A stretch of DNA of 64,000 nucleotides from an uncultured Coriobacteriaceae bacterium (GTDB taxonomy: Bacteria; Actinomycetota; Coriobacteriia; Coriobacteriales; Coriobacteriaceae). The stretch is from assembly GCA_944319885.1 (NCBI GenBank), contig CALUFC010000001.1:372001-436000 (forward strand), in the 5' to 3' direction. This document shows, one piece after another, positions 8,110 to 16,541 of the stretch. The notes beneath the pieces were generated by a model, which worked only from the letters and a program-made list of their open reading frames with translations, did not search any database and was not told the origin of the DNA. Positions within the stretch are counted from its first letter, which is position 1; each line of letters starts with the position of its first letter. The position numbers were made by a program, and so were the translations under genes.

Positions 8110-10117
8110 TCTTTTCATCGAAGACGGTGCGTATACCACGGTGGCGTCTGCCGTATCGATCCTCGTAGTACTCACCCTGCTCTTCTCGACGGTGACGGCG
8201 GTGTGGAGCCTGTCGCGCGCCGGTGATGTGCAAGTGGCAGCCGATGCCACGGCGCTTGCCGGGTCGAACGTTGTGGGATCGTATTACACCGCCGCCACGG
8301 TGGTTGATGCGTCGGTGCTGAGCATGGGGCTCGCGGGCTTTTGCGTGACCGGCGTAGGGTTGGTGGGGTTGCTCATTCCCGGTGCCAACGCCATCGCCGC
8401 CGAAACCATCAGCACGGGCATCAAGTTGCTTGAAACGCGGAACAAGTTTGCCGCCTCTGCCTCGAAGGGGCTTGCTGCACTCGAGAAGGCGCTCCCGTAT
8501 CTCGTGGCAGCAAATGCGACGCGCACGTGTTCGGCGCAGGGATCGGAGCGCATCGCGTACACCGGAACCGCGCTTGCCGTGCCCGCGACCTCGGCTTCTG
8601 AGTTTCCGGCGCTTGAGGGCGAGGGCGTGCAGACCGAAGCGCTCGAAGCATCGGCTGAGGCGCTCGATGTTGCAGCGGACGAGCTCGAGCTCGCATCACA
8701 GAAGACCGAGGCGGAGAAACGCCGGGCGTGGATTGCCGATTGCGGGCGCGATGGGTTCAACATGCAGGAGCGCGCCGGGGCACTCTCGAGTATTGCGGCG
8801 GCCGAGAACCCCGATTATGCCTCGAGCGTGACCTGGGATCCTCAGGTGGGGATCGAGCGCACGCGTGCGTACTACCGCAGCAGGCTTGCGAGCGAGGCAC
8901 CGCAGGGCTCGGGCGCCGAAGCGCAGGCAGATTCCGCCGCGCGCCGGGTCTTCTACGCATATGCGCTCGAGCAGTTTGAGGGCGCATACGTGGTGGAGCA
9001 GGACGGGCGCGTGGACATGTCGGTACCGCTGCTGCCGCGCAACACGAGCGAAGTTCGCGGCACCTCGCTCTACACCGACGCCGTATGGCCAACAACCTAC
9101 GAGGATGACGGCTTGGTGATGCACTACGGTCTCGCGTGTCCAGGGGCAACCGGCGGCGCTGGGCCGTCCATCTCGCTCGCCGCGCAAGAGAGCGGTTCGG
9201 CGCACGAGTGCGATACCTGCCGGTTCGGCGTGGGAGATGTGGGCAAGACGCCCGCCGCATCGACATCGATCGACAACGGATACGAGTACCATCTACGTGA
9301 ATACACCCTCGCGTTGCAAGATTACGTGGCAGCCCGTAACAACGAGCTCGAGTTGGAACGGCGCGCCAAAGAGCAGGCGAGCGTCGCGGGCGAATCATTC
9401 GAGGACGCACTGGCCGCGCTTGCGAACAAGCGGCCCAGCATCGCGCCGCCCGGGCGCTATGGATGCTTGGCGCTTACGGTGACCGGCGAGCTTGCGGCAT
9501 CGGACGAGCTGCACAACCCGTTTGCGGCAACCGGATCGGTGGGCGCGCGCGGGGCGCTGTCGGCGTCGGTGCTTGCCCCGGATGGCGGGACGGAAGACAA
9601 CAACGTGCTCTCCGAGTTCTTTAACTCGATAGAAGCGCAATCGGGTGGACAGGGCGCTGTAGGTCTCATTGGCAGCGTGATGGATGTATGGGGCAAGCTG
9701 CTCGTAGCATATGGCGACATCGGCGATGGGCTCGCTTCGCTCTTCGACGAATTGGTAGGCGGTCTCTCTGCCTTCGGGCTCAATCCGCTGGCAACATGGC
9801 TTTCGGATACCCTCGATGCCACGGTACGCGCGCTCGGATTCGAACCGGCGGATCTGAGGCTCAAAAAGCCGGTGCTCACCGATAGCGCCAACGTGCTGGC
9901 GAAGACCGACCTTGGGAATGCGGCAGACGCGCAGGAGCTGCTGCGGTCGCTCCCGCTTGGCTCGAGCGATCCGGTGGCGGTGCTCCAGGCGCTGGGCTAC
10001 GAGGTTGAAGAGCGCATCAGTGAAACCACGTTTACGCTCGCCGAGATACCCATGCCAGGTGGCGGCACCATCCCGGTGACCATTCGCGTCAAGGATTTTA
10101 TGAAGGGAGCGGCATGA
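8081..10117 (+). CDS. Large TadG-like pilus-associated protein
   Basis: 678 residues from ATG 8081, with GGAGGG 6 bp upstream and lying inside the preceding tadE-like gene. The N-terminus has one membrane helix (about 17-42) followed by AGDVQVAADATALAGSN, the hallmark of TadG/TadE-like proteins with N-terminal anchors. The long exported part has no von Willebrand factor A motif that I can see. It contains a Glu/Ala-rich coiled-coil-prone stretch (about 185-215) and a few scattered cysteines. Its likely place is the cell-surface side of the pilus machine, perhaps as tip adhesin or anchor. Function beyond pilus association is unproven. Confidence 0.8.
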   Translation: MRRGFRHGVDLFIEDGAYTTVASAVSILVVLTLLFSTVTAVWSLSRAGDVQVAADATALAGSNVVGSYYTAATVVDASVLSMGLAGFCVTGVGLVGLLIPGANAIAAETISTGIKLLETRNKFAASASKGLAALEKALPYLVAANATRTCSAQGSERIAYTGTALAVPATSASEFPALEGEGVQTEALEASAEALDVAADELELASQKTEAEKRRAWIADCGRDGFNMQERAGALSSIAAAENPDYASSVTWDPQVGIERTRAYYRSRLASEAPQGSGAEAQADSAARRVFYAYALEQFEGAYVVEQDGRVDMSVPLLPRNTSEVRGTSLYTDAVWPTTYEDDGLVMHYGLACPGATGGAGPSISLAAQESGSAHECDTCRFGVGDVGKTPAASTSIDNGYEYHLREYTLALQDYVAARNNELELERRAKEQASVAGESFEDALAALANKRPSIAPPGRYGCLALTVTGELAASDELHNPFAATGSVGARGALSASVLAPDGGTEDNNVLSEFFNSIEAQSGGQGAVGLIGSVMDVWGKLLVAYGDIGDGLASLFDELVGGLSAFGLNPLATWLSDTLDATVRALGFEPADLRLKKPVLTDSANVLAKTDLGNAADAQELLRSLPLGSSDPVAVLQALGYEVEERISETTFTLAEIPMPGGGTIPVTIRVKDFMKGAA

Positions 10118-10596
10118 TGCACGTGCGCGACCTGCTTGACGAGCGCCGTGCGCAAGCGGTGGTGGAGATGGCAATCGTCACACCGGTCCTCATCGTGCTG
10201 GCGCTCATCTCCTGTAACCTCATGATCTTCGCGGCGGCGGTTGCGCGGTTCGACCGCGTGGTGCCCGATATCGTGCTGGCGCATGCGGTATCGCCCGCTG
10301 GCATGGCAAGTGCATCTGGCGAGCAGGATGTCACAGAGGTTGTTGCCGCCCAGATCGAGCAGGCCATGGCGGGCTACGACGTTGAGATCACGGTCGAGCG
10401 GAGCATCGGGGCGGGTGAGGATGGTGGCGGCATGCTCGCTCTGGTGGGAGCACTGCATACCTATCGTTGCACGATGTCGTACGCGCCGTGGCCCGGTGGC
10501 CTGTCCATTGCGGGGGTGGATACGGGGTCGCCGCTCGCGCTCAAGCACGTGCGCGAGACGGTGCTCGACCCCTGGCGTCCGGGAGTGGTGATGTGA
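10114..10596 (+). CDS. Second TadE-like pseudopilin
   Basis: 160 residues from ATG 10114 (ATGA overlap with the preceding stop); a second ATG at 10117 is equally possible. GAAGGGA at 10102-10108 supports either. RRAQAVVEMAIVTPVLIVLALI is a TadE-type processing site plus membrane helix, with the conserved Glu. The remainder is an exported domain with a single Cys. Its stop TGA shares its A with the next ATG. It is the second TadE-like protein in the operon, suggesting a multi-subunit minor-pilin complex. Confidence 0.82.
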   Translation: MMHVRDLLDERRAQAVVEMAIVTPVLIVLALISCNLMIFAAAVARFDRVVPDIVLAHAVSPAGMASASGEQDVTEVVAAQIEQAMAGYDVEITVERSIGAGEDGGGMLALVGALHTYRCTMSYAPWPGGLSIAGVDTGSPLALKHVRETVLDPWRPGVVM

Positions 10597-10949
10597 TGGC
10601 GCGCTCAGCGGAGATTGAAGCGATCGCGCGGGGGCTTGATGAACTGGGGTGGCAGGCTAACCGCGTTGTGGTGGCTACCGGCTTTTGGCGGCGTGCCCTA
10701 GGGCTCATAGGGCTCTCGTGGCGCATGCGGCACGTGCGTGGAACGGGCCGTACCGGAGAAGGCACACGGCGGGCACATGTCGTCATGGTCTTTCCACGCT
10801 GTTCCTCGGTGCACACCTTCTTCATGGGATGCTCGATCGATATCGCGTTTATTGGCAGAGATGGCGCGGTGCTACAGGTGCATGGCGAGGTAGGGCCGGG
10901 ACGGGTGCTCAGGGCGTCGGAGGCTTTGGCCGTTATCGAGCGCATATAG
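10596..10949 (+). CDS. DUF192 family protein
   Basis: 117 residues from ATG 10596, overlapping the previous stop by one base. The DUF192 core is visible as VMVFPRCSSVHTFFMGCSIDIAFIGRDG followed by a Gly/Arg strand and a conserved C-terminal helix; the TFFM element is the most typical feature. DUF192 proteins are small beta-rich proteins of unknown biochemical function, usually exported, but this one has no evident signal peptide. As last gene of the pilus operon it may help secretion or assembly; that is inference. Confidence 0.8.
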   Translation: MARSAEIEAIARGLDELGWQANRVVVATGFWRRALGLIGLSWRMRHVRGTGRTGEGTRRAHVVMVFPRCSSVHTFFMGCSIDIAFIGRDGAVLQVHGEVGPGRVLRASEALAVIERI

Positions 10950-11058
10950 GGCGCATGTCCCTGCTCGGCTGGCATTGAAGCGAGGAATCATGCTGGCTGC
11001 ATATCCTCGCTCATCGCTCGGCATGCTGCCTCCAAAAGGCATGCTTTGCATCAAAACG
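10950..11058. other. Intergenic tail of the Tad operon
   Basis: Holds an 8-bp inverted repeat, AGCGAGGA (10979-10986) and TCCTCGCT (11004-11011), with a 17-nt loop and no T run. It may be a weak terminator or processing hairpin for the pilus transcript. No gene is visible. Confidence 0.4.
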
Positions 11059-11115
11059 TCTAGAGTTAGGGGGTATTCACAGTATAATCTTCAATAAATA
11101 CCCCCTAACTCTAGA
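11059..11115. repeat. Perfect 19-bp inverted repeat enclosing a TATAAT box
   Basis: Arms tctagagttagggggtatt (11059-11077) and its exact reverse complement (11097-11115) enclose a 19-nt spacer that contains TATAAT (11083-11088). Both arms end with an XbaI-like TCTAGA. The segment lies 32 bp before the DUF4143 ATPase, so it is probably its promoter, with the arms as an operator or as a hairpin at the 5' end of the transcript. The local sequence is much richer in A+T than the flanking genes. Confidence 0.7.
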
Positions 11116-11146
11116 TAATTCTTAGATGGAACAGTATGGCTAAGAG

Positions 11147-12394
11147 ATGGAGTTGGAGATGCGGTTGTTCAAACGTGAGAACTACCTTAAGAACATCAGA
11201 GGGTTCTATCACGATGACGGGATGATAAAAGTTATTACCGGCGTGAGGCGCTGCGGGAAGTCTTGTTTCATGCAGACGATCTCCCAAGAGCTCGTCGAAA
11301 ACGGTGTCGATCCCATTTCTATTATCTATATCGATCTTGATGAACGGGGCTTCCGTTCGGTAAAGACCCCTGATGCCCTTGAAGCGGCTATCGACGCCCT
11401 GACGGACGATGCTTCGGAAGGACTTCGATACTTGTTTATCGATGAGATCCAGAACATTAAAGGCTACGAGGAGGTCGTGAACGCCTACCGCAATGAAGGT
11501 GGCTGGTCCATTTTCATCACCGGCTCCAATAGTTATCTACTCTCCGGTGAGCTTGCGACCAAGCTTACCGGTCGCTACATCGAGTTTGAGATGCAGACGC
11601 TTACTTTCAGGGAATACGAGGAGATGAAGGCATTTTTTGGCAAGCCAATCGATTCAAATCTTACTGCTGAATTCGATGCTTACATATTGGAAGGAGGTTT
11701 TCCTAAGGCTCTCGATTACGAGGTTCTTGCTGATAAGCGGACCTATGTGAAGTCTGTAGTTGAGGAGATCTTGGAGAAAGATGTTCGACGTAGGGTCCAA
11801 GTTCGAAATATGTCCGTGTTCGAGACGGTGAGGAAATACATTACGAACAACTTTGGGGCGACAACAAGTCTGACGAACATTCTCGCGGACCTTGCAAAGC
11901 AAGGAGTCAACCTCAAGCGCGAGACGCTGGCCCGCTACGTCAAAATTCTAGAGGACGCAAAGATTGTGAGAAAATGTGAGCGCTTTGATATGAAGTCTAG
12001 AAGGTCACTCCGTGGCGAGCAGAAGTTCTATCTCGCCGATTTGAGCTTCTATTTTGCGCTCAATACCGACAACCGCATCAACTACGGGCCGGTGCTCGAG
12101 AACATCGTTTACAGCTATGCGAGGAGCTTGGGTTACGAGGTGAGCGTGGGGCGCATCGGCAAACTCGAGTGCGACTTCGTCATGCGATCGCCCGAGATGG
12201 ATTACTCTTACATACAAGTCGCAATGACTATCATGGGCGACCGAGCAACGGAAGAACGTGAATATCGCTCGCTTGAGCAAATTCGCGATAACTACCCGAA
12301 GTACGTTATTACTCGAGCGGACCCCATTCAACACCGAAGCGGCATCAAACATGTGAACGCCCCGGATTTCATGATGGGAAACAGAATGTTCTAA
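11147..12394 (+). CDS. AAA ATPase with DUF4143 domain
   Basis: 415 residues from ATG 11147; ATG 11159 is an alternative and neither has a strong ribosome site. The N-terminal AAA domain has Walker A VRRCGKSCF (about 30-38), Walker B LFIDEIQN (about 99-106) and the sensor region FITGSNSYLLSGELATKLTGR. The C-terminal DUF4143 part carries a winged-helix segment and a nuclease-like ending (GKLECDFVMR). Such ATPases are common in gut bacteria and archaea; their role is unknown, with links to mobile DNA and defence suggested. The first two thirds use clearly more A/T-ending codons than neighbours, a sign of transfer. It stands alone between the Tad operon and tRNA-Phe, a typical insertion neighbourhood. 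Confidence 0.88.
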   Translation: MELEMRLFKRENYLKNIRGFYHDDGMIKVITGVRRCGKSCFMQTISQELVENGVDPISIIYIDLDERGFRSVKTPDALEAAIDALTDDASEGLRYLFIDEIQNIKGYEEVVNAYRNEGGWSIFITGSNSYLLSGELATKLTGRYIEFEMQTLTFREYEEMKAFFGKPIDSNLTAEFDAYILEGGFPKALDYEVLADKRTYVKSVVEEILEKDVRRRVQVRNMSVFETVRKYITNNFGATTSLTNILADLAKQGVNLKRETLARYVKILEDAKIVRKCERFDMKSRRSLRGEQKFYLADLSFYFALNTDNRINYGPVLENIVYSYARSLGYEVSVGRIGKLECDFVMRSPEMDYSYIQVAMTIMGDRATEEREYRSLEQIRDNYPKYVITRADPIQHRSGIKHVNAPDFMMGNRMF

Positions 12395-12400
12395 GTCATG

Positions 12401-12429
12401 AAAACAAAACCCAGGCCATAGGCCTGGGT
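12401..12429 (-). terminator. Intrinsic terminator of tRNA-Phe
   Basis: 9-bp stem ACCCAGGCC (12409-12417) with GGCCTGGGT (12421-12429) and a 3-nt loop. Read on the minus strand it is followed by TTTGTTTT (12408-12401), a proper U tract, 16 bp after the tRNA. It may also serve the convergent DUF4143 gene, which ends at 12394. Confidence 0.85.
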
Positions 12430-12444
12430 ATGGGGAACAAAGGG

Positions 12445-12517
<73 letters not shown>

Positions 12518-12664
12518 ACGTGCCGTCAAGCGACGAGTATCTACTATATCAAATCAAATGATTCGGTCAAGCACCCAAATGCGTCTTTTCAAAAAAGCTC
12601 GGCTGCAATGGTTTTCCATCGCAGATGGGGCAGGGTGCTATCGGGGCCATCTTTTTCACGCGAC

Positions 12665-12694
12665 TTGGACCGGTCTTTGCGGCTTGGGTATACT
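12665..12694 (+). promoter_or_regulatory. Promoter of the GH5-like gene
   Basis: TTGGAC (12665-12670), 18-bp spacer, TATACT (12689-12694); the start codon lies 34 bp downstream of the -10. This is one of the best sigma-70-type promoters in the window. Confidence 0.65.
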
Positions 12695-12727
12695 CAATGC
12701 ACAGTAATTCGAGTATGGGGAGGCGAT

Positions 12728-13792
12728 ATGGCGGAGCGGATTCGAGGGGTCAACCTGTCGGGTTGGTTTATTCCCGAGCCCTGGGTAACGCCATCGCTCT
12801 TTGCCGCCACGGGCGCGTCGAACGAGGCCGAGCTTCAAGACGCACTGGGCGCAGCCGAGTATAACGAGCGCATCAGGCATCACTACGAGACGTTTATCAC
12901 CGAAGATGATTTCAGGCGCATGGCAGCGATCGGGCTCAATGCCGTACGGCTGCCGGTGCCCTGGTATGCATTCGGCTCGCAGAGCGAGTCGGAGGTATAT
13001 ATCCCCGTGGTCGACTATATCGACCGCGCGTTTGAGTGGGGCGAGAAATACGAGGTTCGCGTGCTGCTGGACTTGGCAACGGTGCCTGGCGGCCAGGGTG
13101 ACTCCAATGCCACCTCCACCACGCCCGAGAGCACGGCGGCCTGGCATTCGTCGACCAATGGGCGCCATATCGCACTTAACGTGCTGGAGCGCTTGGCGGC
13201 GCGCTACGGGGCGCGTCCCAACCTGCTGGGTATCGAGCTGCTCGATTCTCCGGTCATGAGCACGCGCAAGGGGCTGTTCGCTACCTCGGAGGGTATTCCT
13301 CGGCACTACCTGCGCAACTTCTATCGCGACGCATATGAGCTCGTGCGCATGCACATGGCAAACGATAAGCTCGTGGTGTTCTCGGCATCGGGCAATCCCG
13401 CCGCGTGGAAGCACTTCATGAGCAGCTCCAAATACGTCAACGTGTGCATGGACATCCACCTCTACCACCATCGCGGCGAGCACGCGCAAGAGATCACGAG
13501 CCCGCACGGGCTCTCGGCGGCGCTTGCCCGCAATCGCAAACTCATTCGCGAGGCGCGTCTCGCGGGGTTCCCCGCTATCGTGGGCGAGTGGTCGGGCGCG
13601 GCGGTGTTCTCCAACGCCTCCATTACGCCCGAGGGCCGCACGGCGTATGAGCGCGTGTTCATTTCCAACCAGCTCGCTTCGTTTGCTGAGGCCCGCGGTT
13701 GGTTCTTTCAAACATGGAAGACCGAAAAGCGCATTCCCGCTTGGGACGCGCGCGCCGCGCTGGGCACGCTCGAGCGCGCGATGATCGACTAG
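12728..13792 (+). CDS. GH5 (exo-1,3-glucanase-like) protein with altered active site
   Basis: 354 residues from ATG 12728, with GGGGAGG 5 bp upstream; no signal peptide, so cytoplasmic. It is recognisable as the exo-beta-1,3-glucanase branch of glycoside hydrolase family 5 by GVNLSGWFIPEPWVTPSLF (7-25), GLNAVRLPVPW (69-79), DIHLYHH (242-248), the nucleophile motif GEWS (E287) and FFQTWKTE (326-333). Two catalytic-site changes stand out. The NEP motif that supplies the acid/base Glu reads DSP (173-175), so Ser174 replaces the Glu. The DLH motif reads DLA (115-117). A retaining glucanase with these changes should be inactive or use another mechanism. It may be a sugar-binding or regulatory protein. 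Only 35 bp separate it from rsmI. Confidence 0.82.
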   Translation: MAERIRGVNLSGWFIPEPWVTPSLFAATGASNEAELQDALGAAEYNERIRHHYETFITEDDFRRMAAIGLNAVRLPVPWYAFGSQSESEVYIPVVDYIDRAFEWGEKYEVRVLLDLATVPGGQGDSNATSTTPESTAAWHSSTNGRHIALNVLERLAARYGARPNLLGIELLDSPVMSTRKGLFATSEGIPRHYLRNFYRDAYELVRMHMANDKLVVFSASGNPAAWKHFMSSSKYVNVCMDIHLYHHRGEHAQEITSPHGLSAALARNRKLIREARLAGFPAIVGEWSGAAVFSNASITPEGRTAYERVFISNQLASFAEARGWFFQTWKTEKRIPAWDARAALGTLERAMID

Positions 13793-13827
13793 GCGGCCAG
13801 GCGTTGGGCGCGGAGCTTGAGGAACGC

Positions 13828-14769
13828 ATGCTGCATGGCGACGGTGCCCGGGACGGCGCGCCGCGCCATGGTGCCGTGCCGCGCACCGGCAAGCTTGTGA
13901 TCGTGGGGACGCCCATCGGCAACCTGGGCGATCTCTCGCCGCGTGCCGTTGCGGCGTTTCGTGCGACAGATGCCATCTGCTGCGAGGACACGCGCGTTAC
14001 CGCCAAGTTGCTGGCGCATGCCGGCATTTCCAAACCGCTCATGCGGTGCGACGAGAACGTGATCGCCGCGCGCTCGGAAGCCCTGGTAGCGCGTATGGAG
14101 GCGGGCGACGTGCTCGCCTTCGCCTCCGATGCGGGCATGCCGGGTGTTTCCGATCCCGGCCAGGTGCTCGTGGACGCTGCCCGTGCAGCGGGCGTGCCGG
14201 TGGAGGTGATTCCGGGGCCGGTGGCATGCATCACCGCGCTCGTTGCCTCGGGCATTCCCTGCGAGCACTTCTTCTTCGAGGGCTTCTTGCCGCGCAAGGC
14301 CGGCGAGCGCACGAGACGGCTGTCCCAGCTTGCCGCGGTGCCGGGGGCGCTGCTTTTCTATGAGTCGCCGCACCGCGTAGCCGCCACGCTCGCCTCAATC
14401 GCCGCGGTGTTCCCCGCGCGCGAGGTGGCGCTCTGCCGCGAGCTCACCAAGCTCCACGAGGAGGTGCTTCGTGCGCCCGCGCCGGAACTGGCGGCGCTCG
14501 TGGACGCCCGTGGCGAGCTCAAGGGCGAGATGGTGATCGTAGTTGCCCCGCCGAGCGTCGAAGACGAGCTCGCCGCCGTCTCCGCAGCGGCCGCGTCGGG
14601 TGCACCCGAAGACCGCGATGCCGCTCTGGCGCATGACATCGAAGAGGCGCTCGCACAGGGCAAGAGCGCTTCGGCCGTCGCCAAGGAGCTTTCGCAGCGC
14701 TATTCCCGTCGTCGTCGCGAGGTGTATGGGCTCGTGCTGGCCGCGCAAGAGCGGATAGGCGGGCGCTAG
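13828..14769 (+). CDS. rsmI: 16S rRNA 2'-O-methyltransferase RsmI
   Basis: SAM-dependent tetrapyrrole-methylase-fold enzyme that 2'-O-methylates C1402 of 16S rRNA. 313 residues from ATG 13828 with GAGGA 5 bp upstream. Motifs: LVIVGTPIGNLGDLSPRA near the N-terminus, CEDTRVTAKLL, ASDAGMPGVSDPG, VIPGPVACITAL, FFFEGFLPRK and LLFYESPHR. All are standard for RsmI. The C-terminal ~70 residues include the usual basic helical region ending SQRYSRRRREVYGL. A housekeeping gene; it ends 67 bp before metG, and TAGAAT near 14784 could be the -10 of a metG promoter. Confidence 0.95.
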   Translation: MLHGDGARDGAPRHGAVPRTGKLVIVGTPIGNLGDLSPRAVAAFRATDAICCEDTRVTAKLLAHAGISKPLMRCDENVIAARSEALVARMEAGDVLAFASDAGMPGVSDPGQVLVDAARAAGVPVEVIPGPVACITALVASGIPCEHFFFEGFLPRKAGERTRRLSQLAAVPGALLFYESPHRVAATLASIAAVFPAREVALCRELTKLHEEVLRAPAPELAALVDARGELKGEMVIVVAPPSVEDELAAVSAAAASGAPEDRDAALAHDIEEALAQGKSASAVAKELSQRYSRRRREVYGLVLAAQERIGGR

Positions 14770-14836
14770 ACCGCCCTATGCGGTAGAATCAACAATTGTC
14801 TGTATGCATTCGAATCGGTGGAAGGATCGCACCGCC

Positions 14837-16462
14837 ATGGACCACGCTCAGCCGTCGTACTACATCACCACACCCATCTACTATGTGAACGCCAAGCCCC
14901 ATCTGGGGACGGCGTACTGCACGGTGCTGGCCGACGTTCAGGCGCGGTTCCGCCGTTCGTGCGGGTACGATGTCAAGTTCCTCACCGGCATGGATGAGCA
15001 CGGTGAGAAGGTGGCCGAGGCCGCCGAGAAGAACGGCTTCGATACCCCCCAGGCATGGTGCGACCACATGGAGCCCGCTTTCCGCGACCTATGGGCCGAG
15101 CTCGAGGTCTCTAACGACGACTTCATTCGCACCACTCAGCCGCGCCACATCGCTGGCGTGCAGCAGTTTTTGAAGGTCCTGCTCGATCGCGGCTACATCT
15201 ACAAGGATGCCTACGACGGCTGGTACTGCCGCCCGGATGAGACCTACTTCACCGAGACGCAGGTACGCCATCACGAGGAGGAGCGCGTCGCCGCCGGCGA
15301 GGCCCCGGCCGATCCCGAGCATCCGCTCTGCCCCGATTGCGACCGTCCGCTCGAGCGCATCAAGGAGGAGAGCTGGTTCTTCAAGCTTTCCGCGTTTCAG
15401 CAGCCGCTGCTCGATTTCTATGAGGCGCATCCCGATTTCATCCAGCCCGAGACGCGCCGCAACGAGGTGCTCTCGTTTGTGAAGGGCGGCCTCAAGGACC
15501 TCTCCATCAGCCGCTCGACCTTCGACTGGGGCGTGCCGTTTCCGTTCGATGAGAGGCACGTTGCCTACGTGTGGGTCGATGCCCTCATCAACTACCTCTC
15601 GGCCGTGGGTTACGGTGCGGAGGGGCAGGACGCAGCCGATACACTTGCGTTCCGCTGGCCTGCGCAGGTGCACGTGGTGGGCAAGGACATCATCCGCTTC
15701 CACTGCGTGATCTGGCCTGCTCTGCTCATGGCGGCAGGGCTCCCGCTGCCCGAGAAAGTCTTTGTGCACGGCTTCCTCACGGTGCGCAACGAGGAAACGG
15801 GCAAGGTCGAGAAGATGAGCAAGAGCCGCGGCAACGTGATTGCTCCGCAGGAGGTCGTGGAGCTGTTGGGGGTCGACGCGTATCGCTACTATTTCATGAC
15901 CGACGTGACGCACGGCGCCGATTCGCCCATCTCGTGGGGCCGTATGCGCCAGGTGTACAACGCCGATCTCGCCAACAGCTGGGGCAACCTCGTGTCGCGC
16001 ACGCTCAACATGAGCGCGAAGTACTTCGACGGCTGCGCACCCGAGCGCCCGGCGACGTTTGATGAGCCGTCGCCCTTGCACGATGCGTGCGCGGGCATCT
16101 TCGAGCGCTACGCGGCGCGCATGGAGGCCATGGATTACGGCGGAGCGGCGGCCGAGGTGCTGGGGATCGTCTCGGCGGCAAACCACTATATCGAGGATAT
16201 GGCGCCGTGGGCGCTCGCGAAGGATCCCGCGCGTGCAAACGAGCTGGCGCAGGTGATCTGGAATCTGCTCGAGGTCATTCGCATCGCCGCCGAGCTCTAC
16301 GAGCCCTTCATGCCGAGCATCTCGGCCGAGGTGCGCCGCCGTCTGTCGTTCGACGCGGCACCCACGGCCGACCTTGCTGCCGCGTGCACGTGGGGCGGCC
16401 TTGCCGGCGGGAAGCCGGTGGAGAAGGGCGCGCCGCTCTTCCCGCGTCTCACCGACGAGTAG
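14837..16462 (+). CDS. metG: Methionyl-tRNA synthetase
   Basis: Class I synthetase that charges tRNA-Met and initiator tRNA. 541 residues from ATG 14837, with GGAAGGA upstream; ATG 14804 in the same frame is possible but less well placed. The HIGH-type motif is HLGT (22-25) and the KMSKS loop is intact (about 326-330). Only one CxxC pair (CPDC, about 167-170) remains in the connective peptide, so the zinc knuckle is of the reduced type seen in Thermus- or Bacillus-like enzymes. There is no C-terminal tRNA-binding (Trbp111-like) domain, and the protein stops soon after the anticodon-binding helices. Confidence 0.96.
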   Translation: MDHAQPSYYITTPIYYVNAKPHLGTAYCTVLADVQARFRRSCGYDVKFLTGMDEHGEKVAEAAEKNGFDTPQAWCDHMEPAFRDLWAELEVSNDDFIRTTQPRHIAGVQQFLKVLLDRGYIYKDAYDGWYCRPDETYFTETQVRHHEEERVAAGEAPADPEHPLCPDCDRPLERIKEESWFFKLSAFQQPLLDFYEAHPDFIQPETRRNEVLSFVKGGLKDLSISRSTFDWGVPFPFDERHVAYVWVDALINYLSAVGYGAEGQDAADTLAFRWPAQVHVVGKDIIRFHCVIWPALLMAAGLPLPEKVFVHGFLTVRNEETGKVEKMSKSRGNVIAPQEVVELLGVDAYRYYFMTDVTHGADSPISWGRMRQVYNADLANSWGNLVSRTLNMSAKYFDGCAPERPATFDEPSPLHDACAGIFERYAARMEAMDYGGAAAEVLGIVSAANHYIEDMAPWALAKDPARANELAQVIWNLLEVIRIAAELYEPFMPSISAEVRRRLSFDAAPTADLAAACTWGGLAGGKPVEKGAPLFPRLTDE

Positions 16463-16495
16463 GCGGTTCGCACTGCTCGGTTGCATACCAAGAGG

Positions 16496-16521
16496 GAAGC
16501 GCCGCCGGCCCGCGGCGCTTC
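16496..16521 (+). terminator. Hairpin between metG and rsmA
   Basis: GAAGCGCCGC (16496-16505) pairs with GCGGCGCTTC (16512-16521) around a 6-nt loop. There is no clear T run after it, so partial termination or mRNA processing is more likely than full stop. Confidence 0.5.
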
Positions 16522-16541
16522 TTGCACCTAAAGGGGATCGC

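Noticed and set aside
11059-11115. Invertible (phase-variable) promoter
   Set aside because: Inverted repeats around a promoter suggest a DNA inversion switch, but the 19-nt spacer is far too short for known invertases and no recombinase gene is near.
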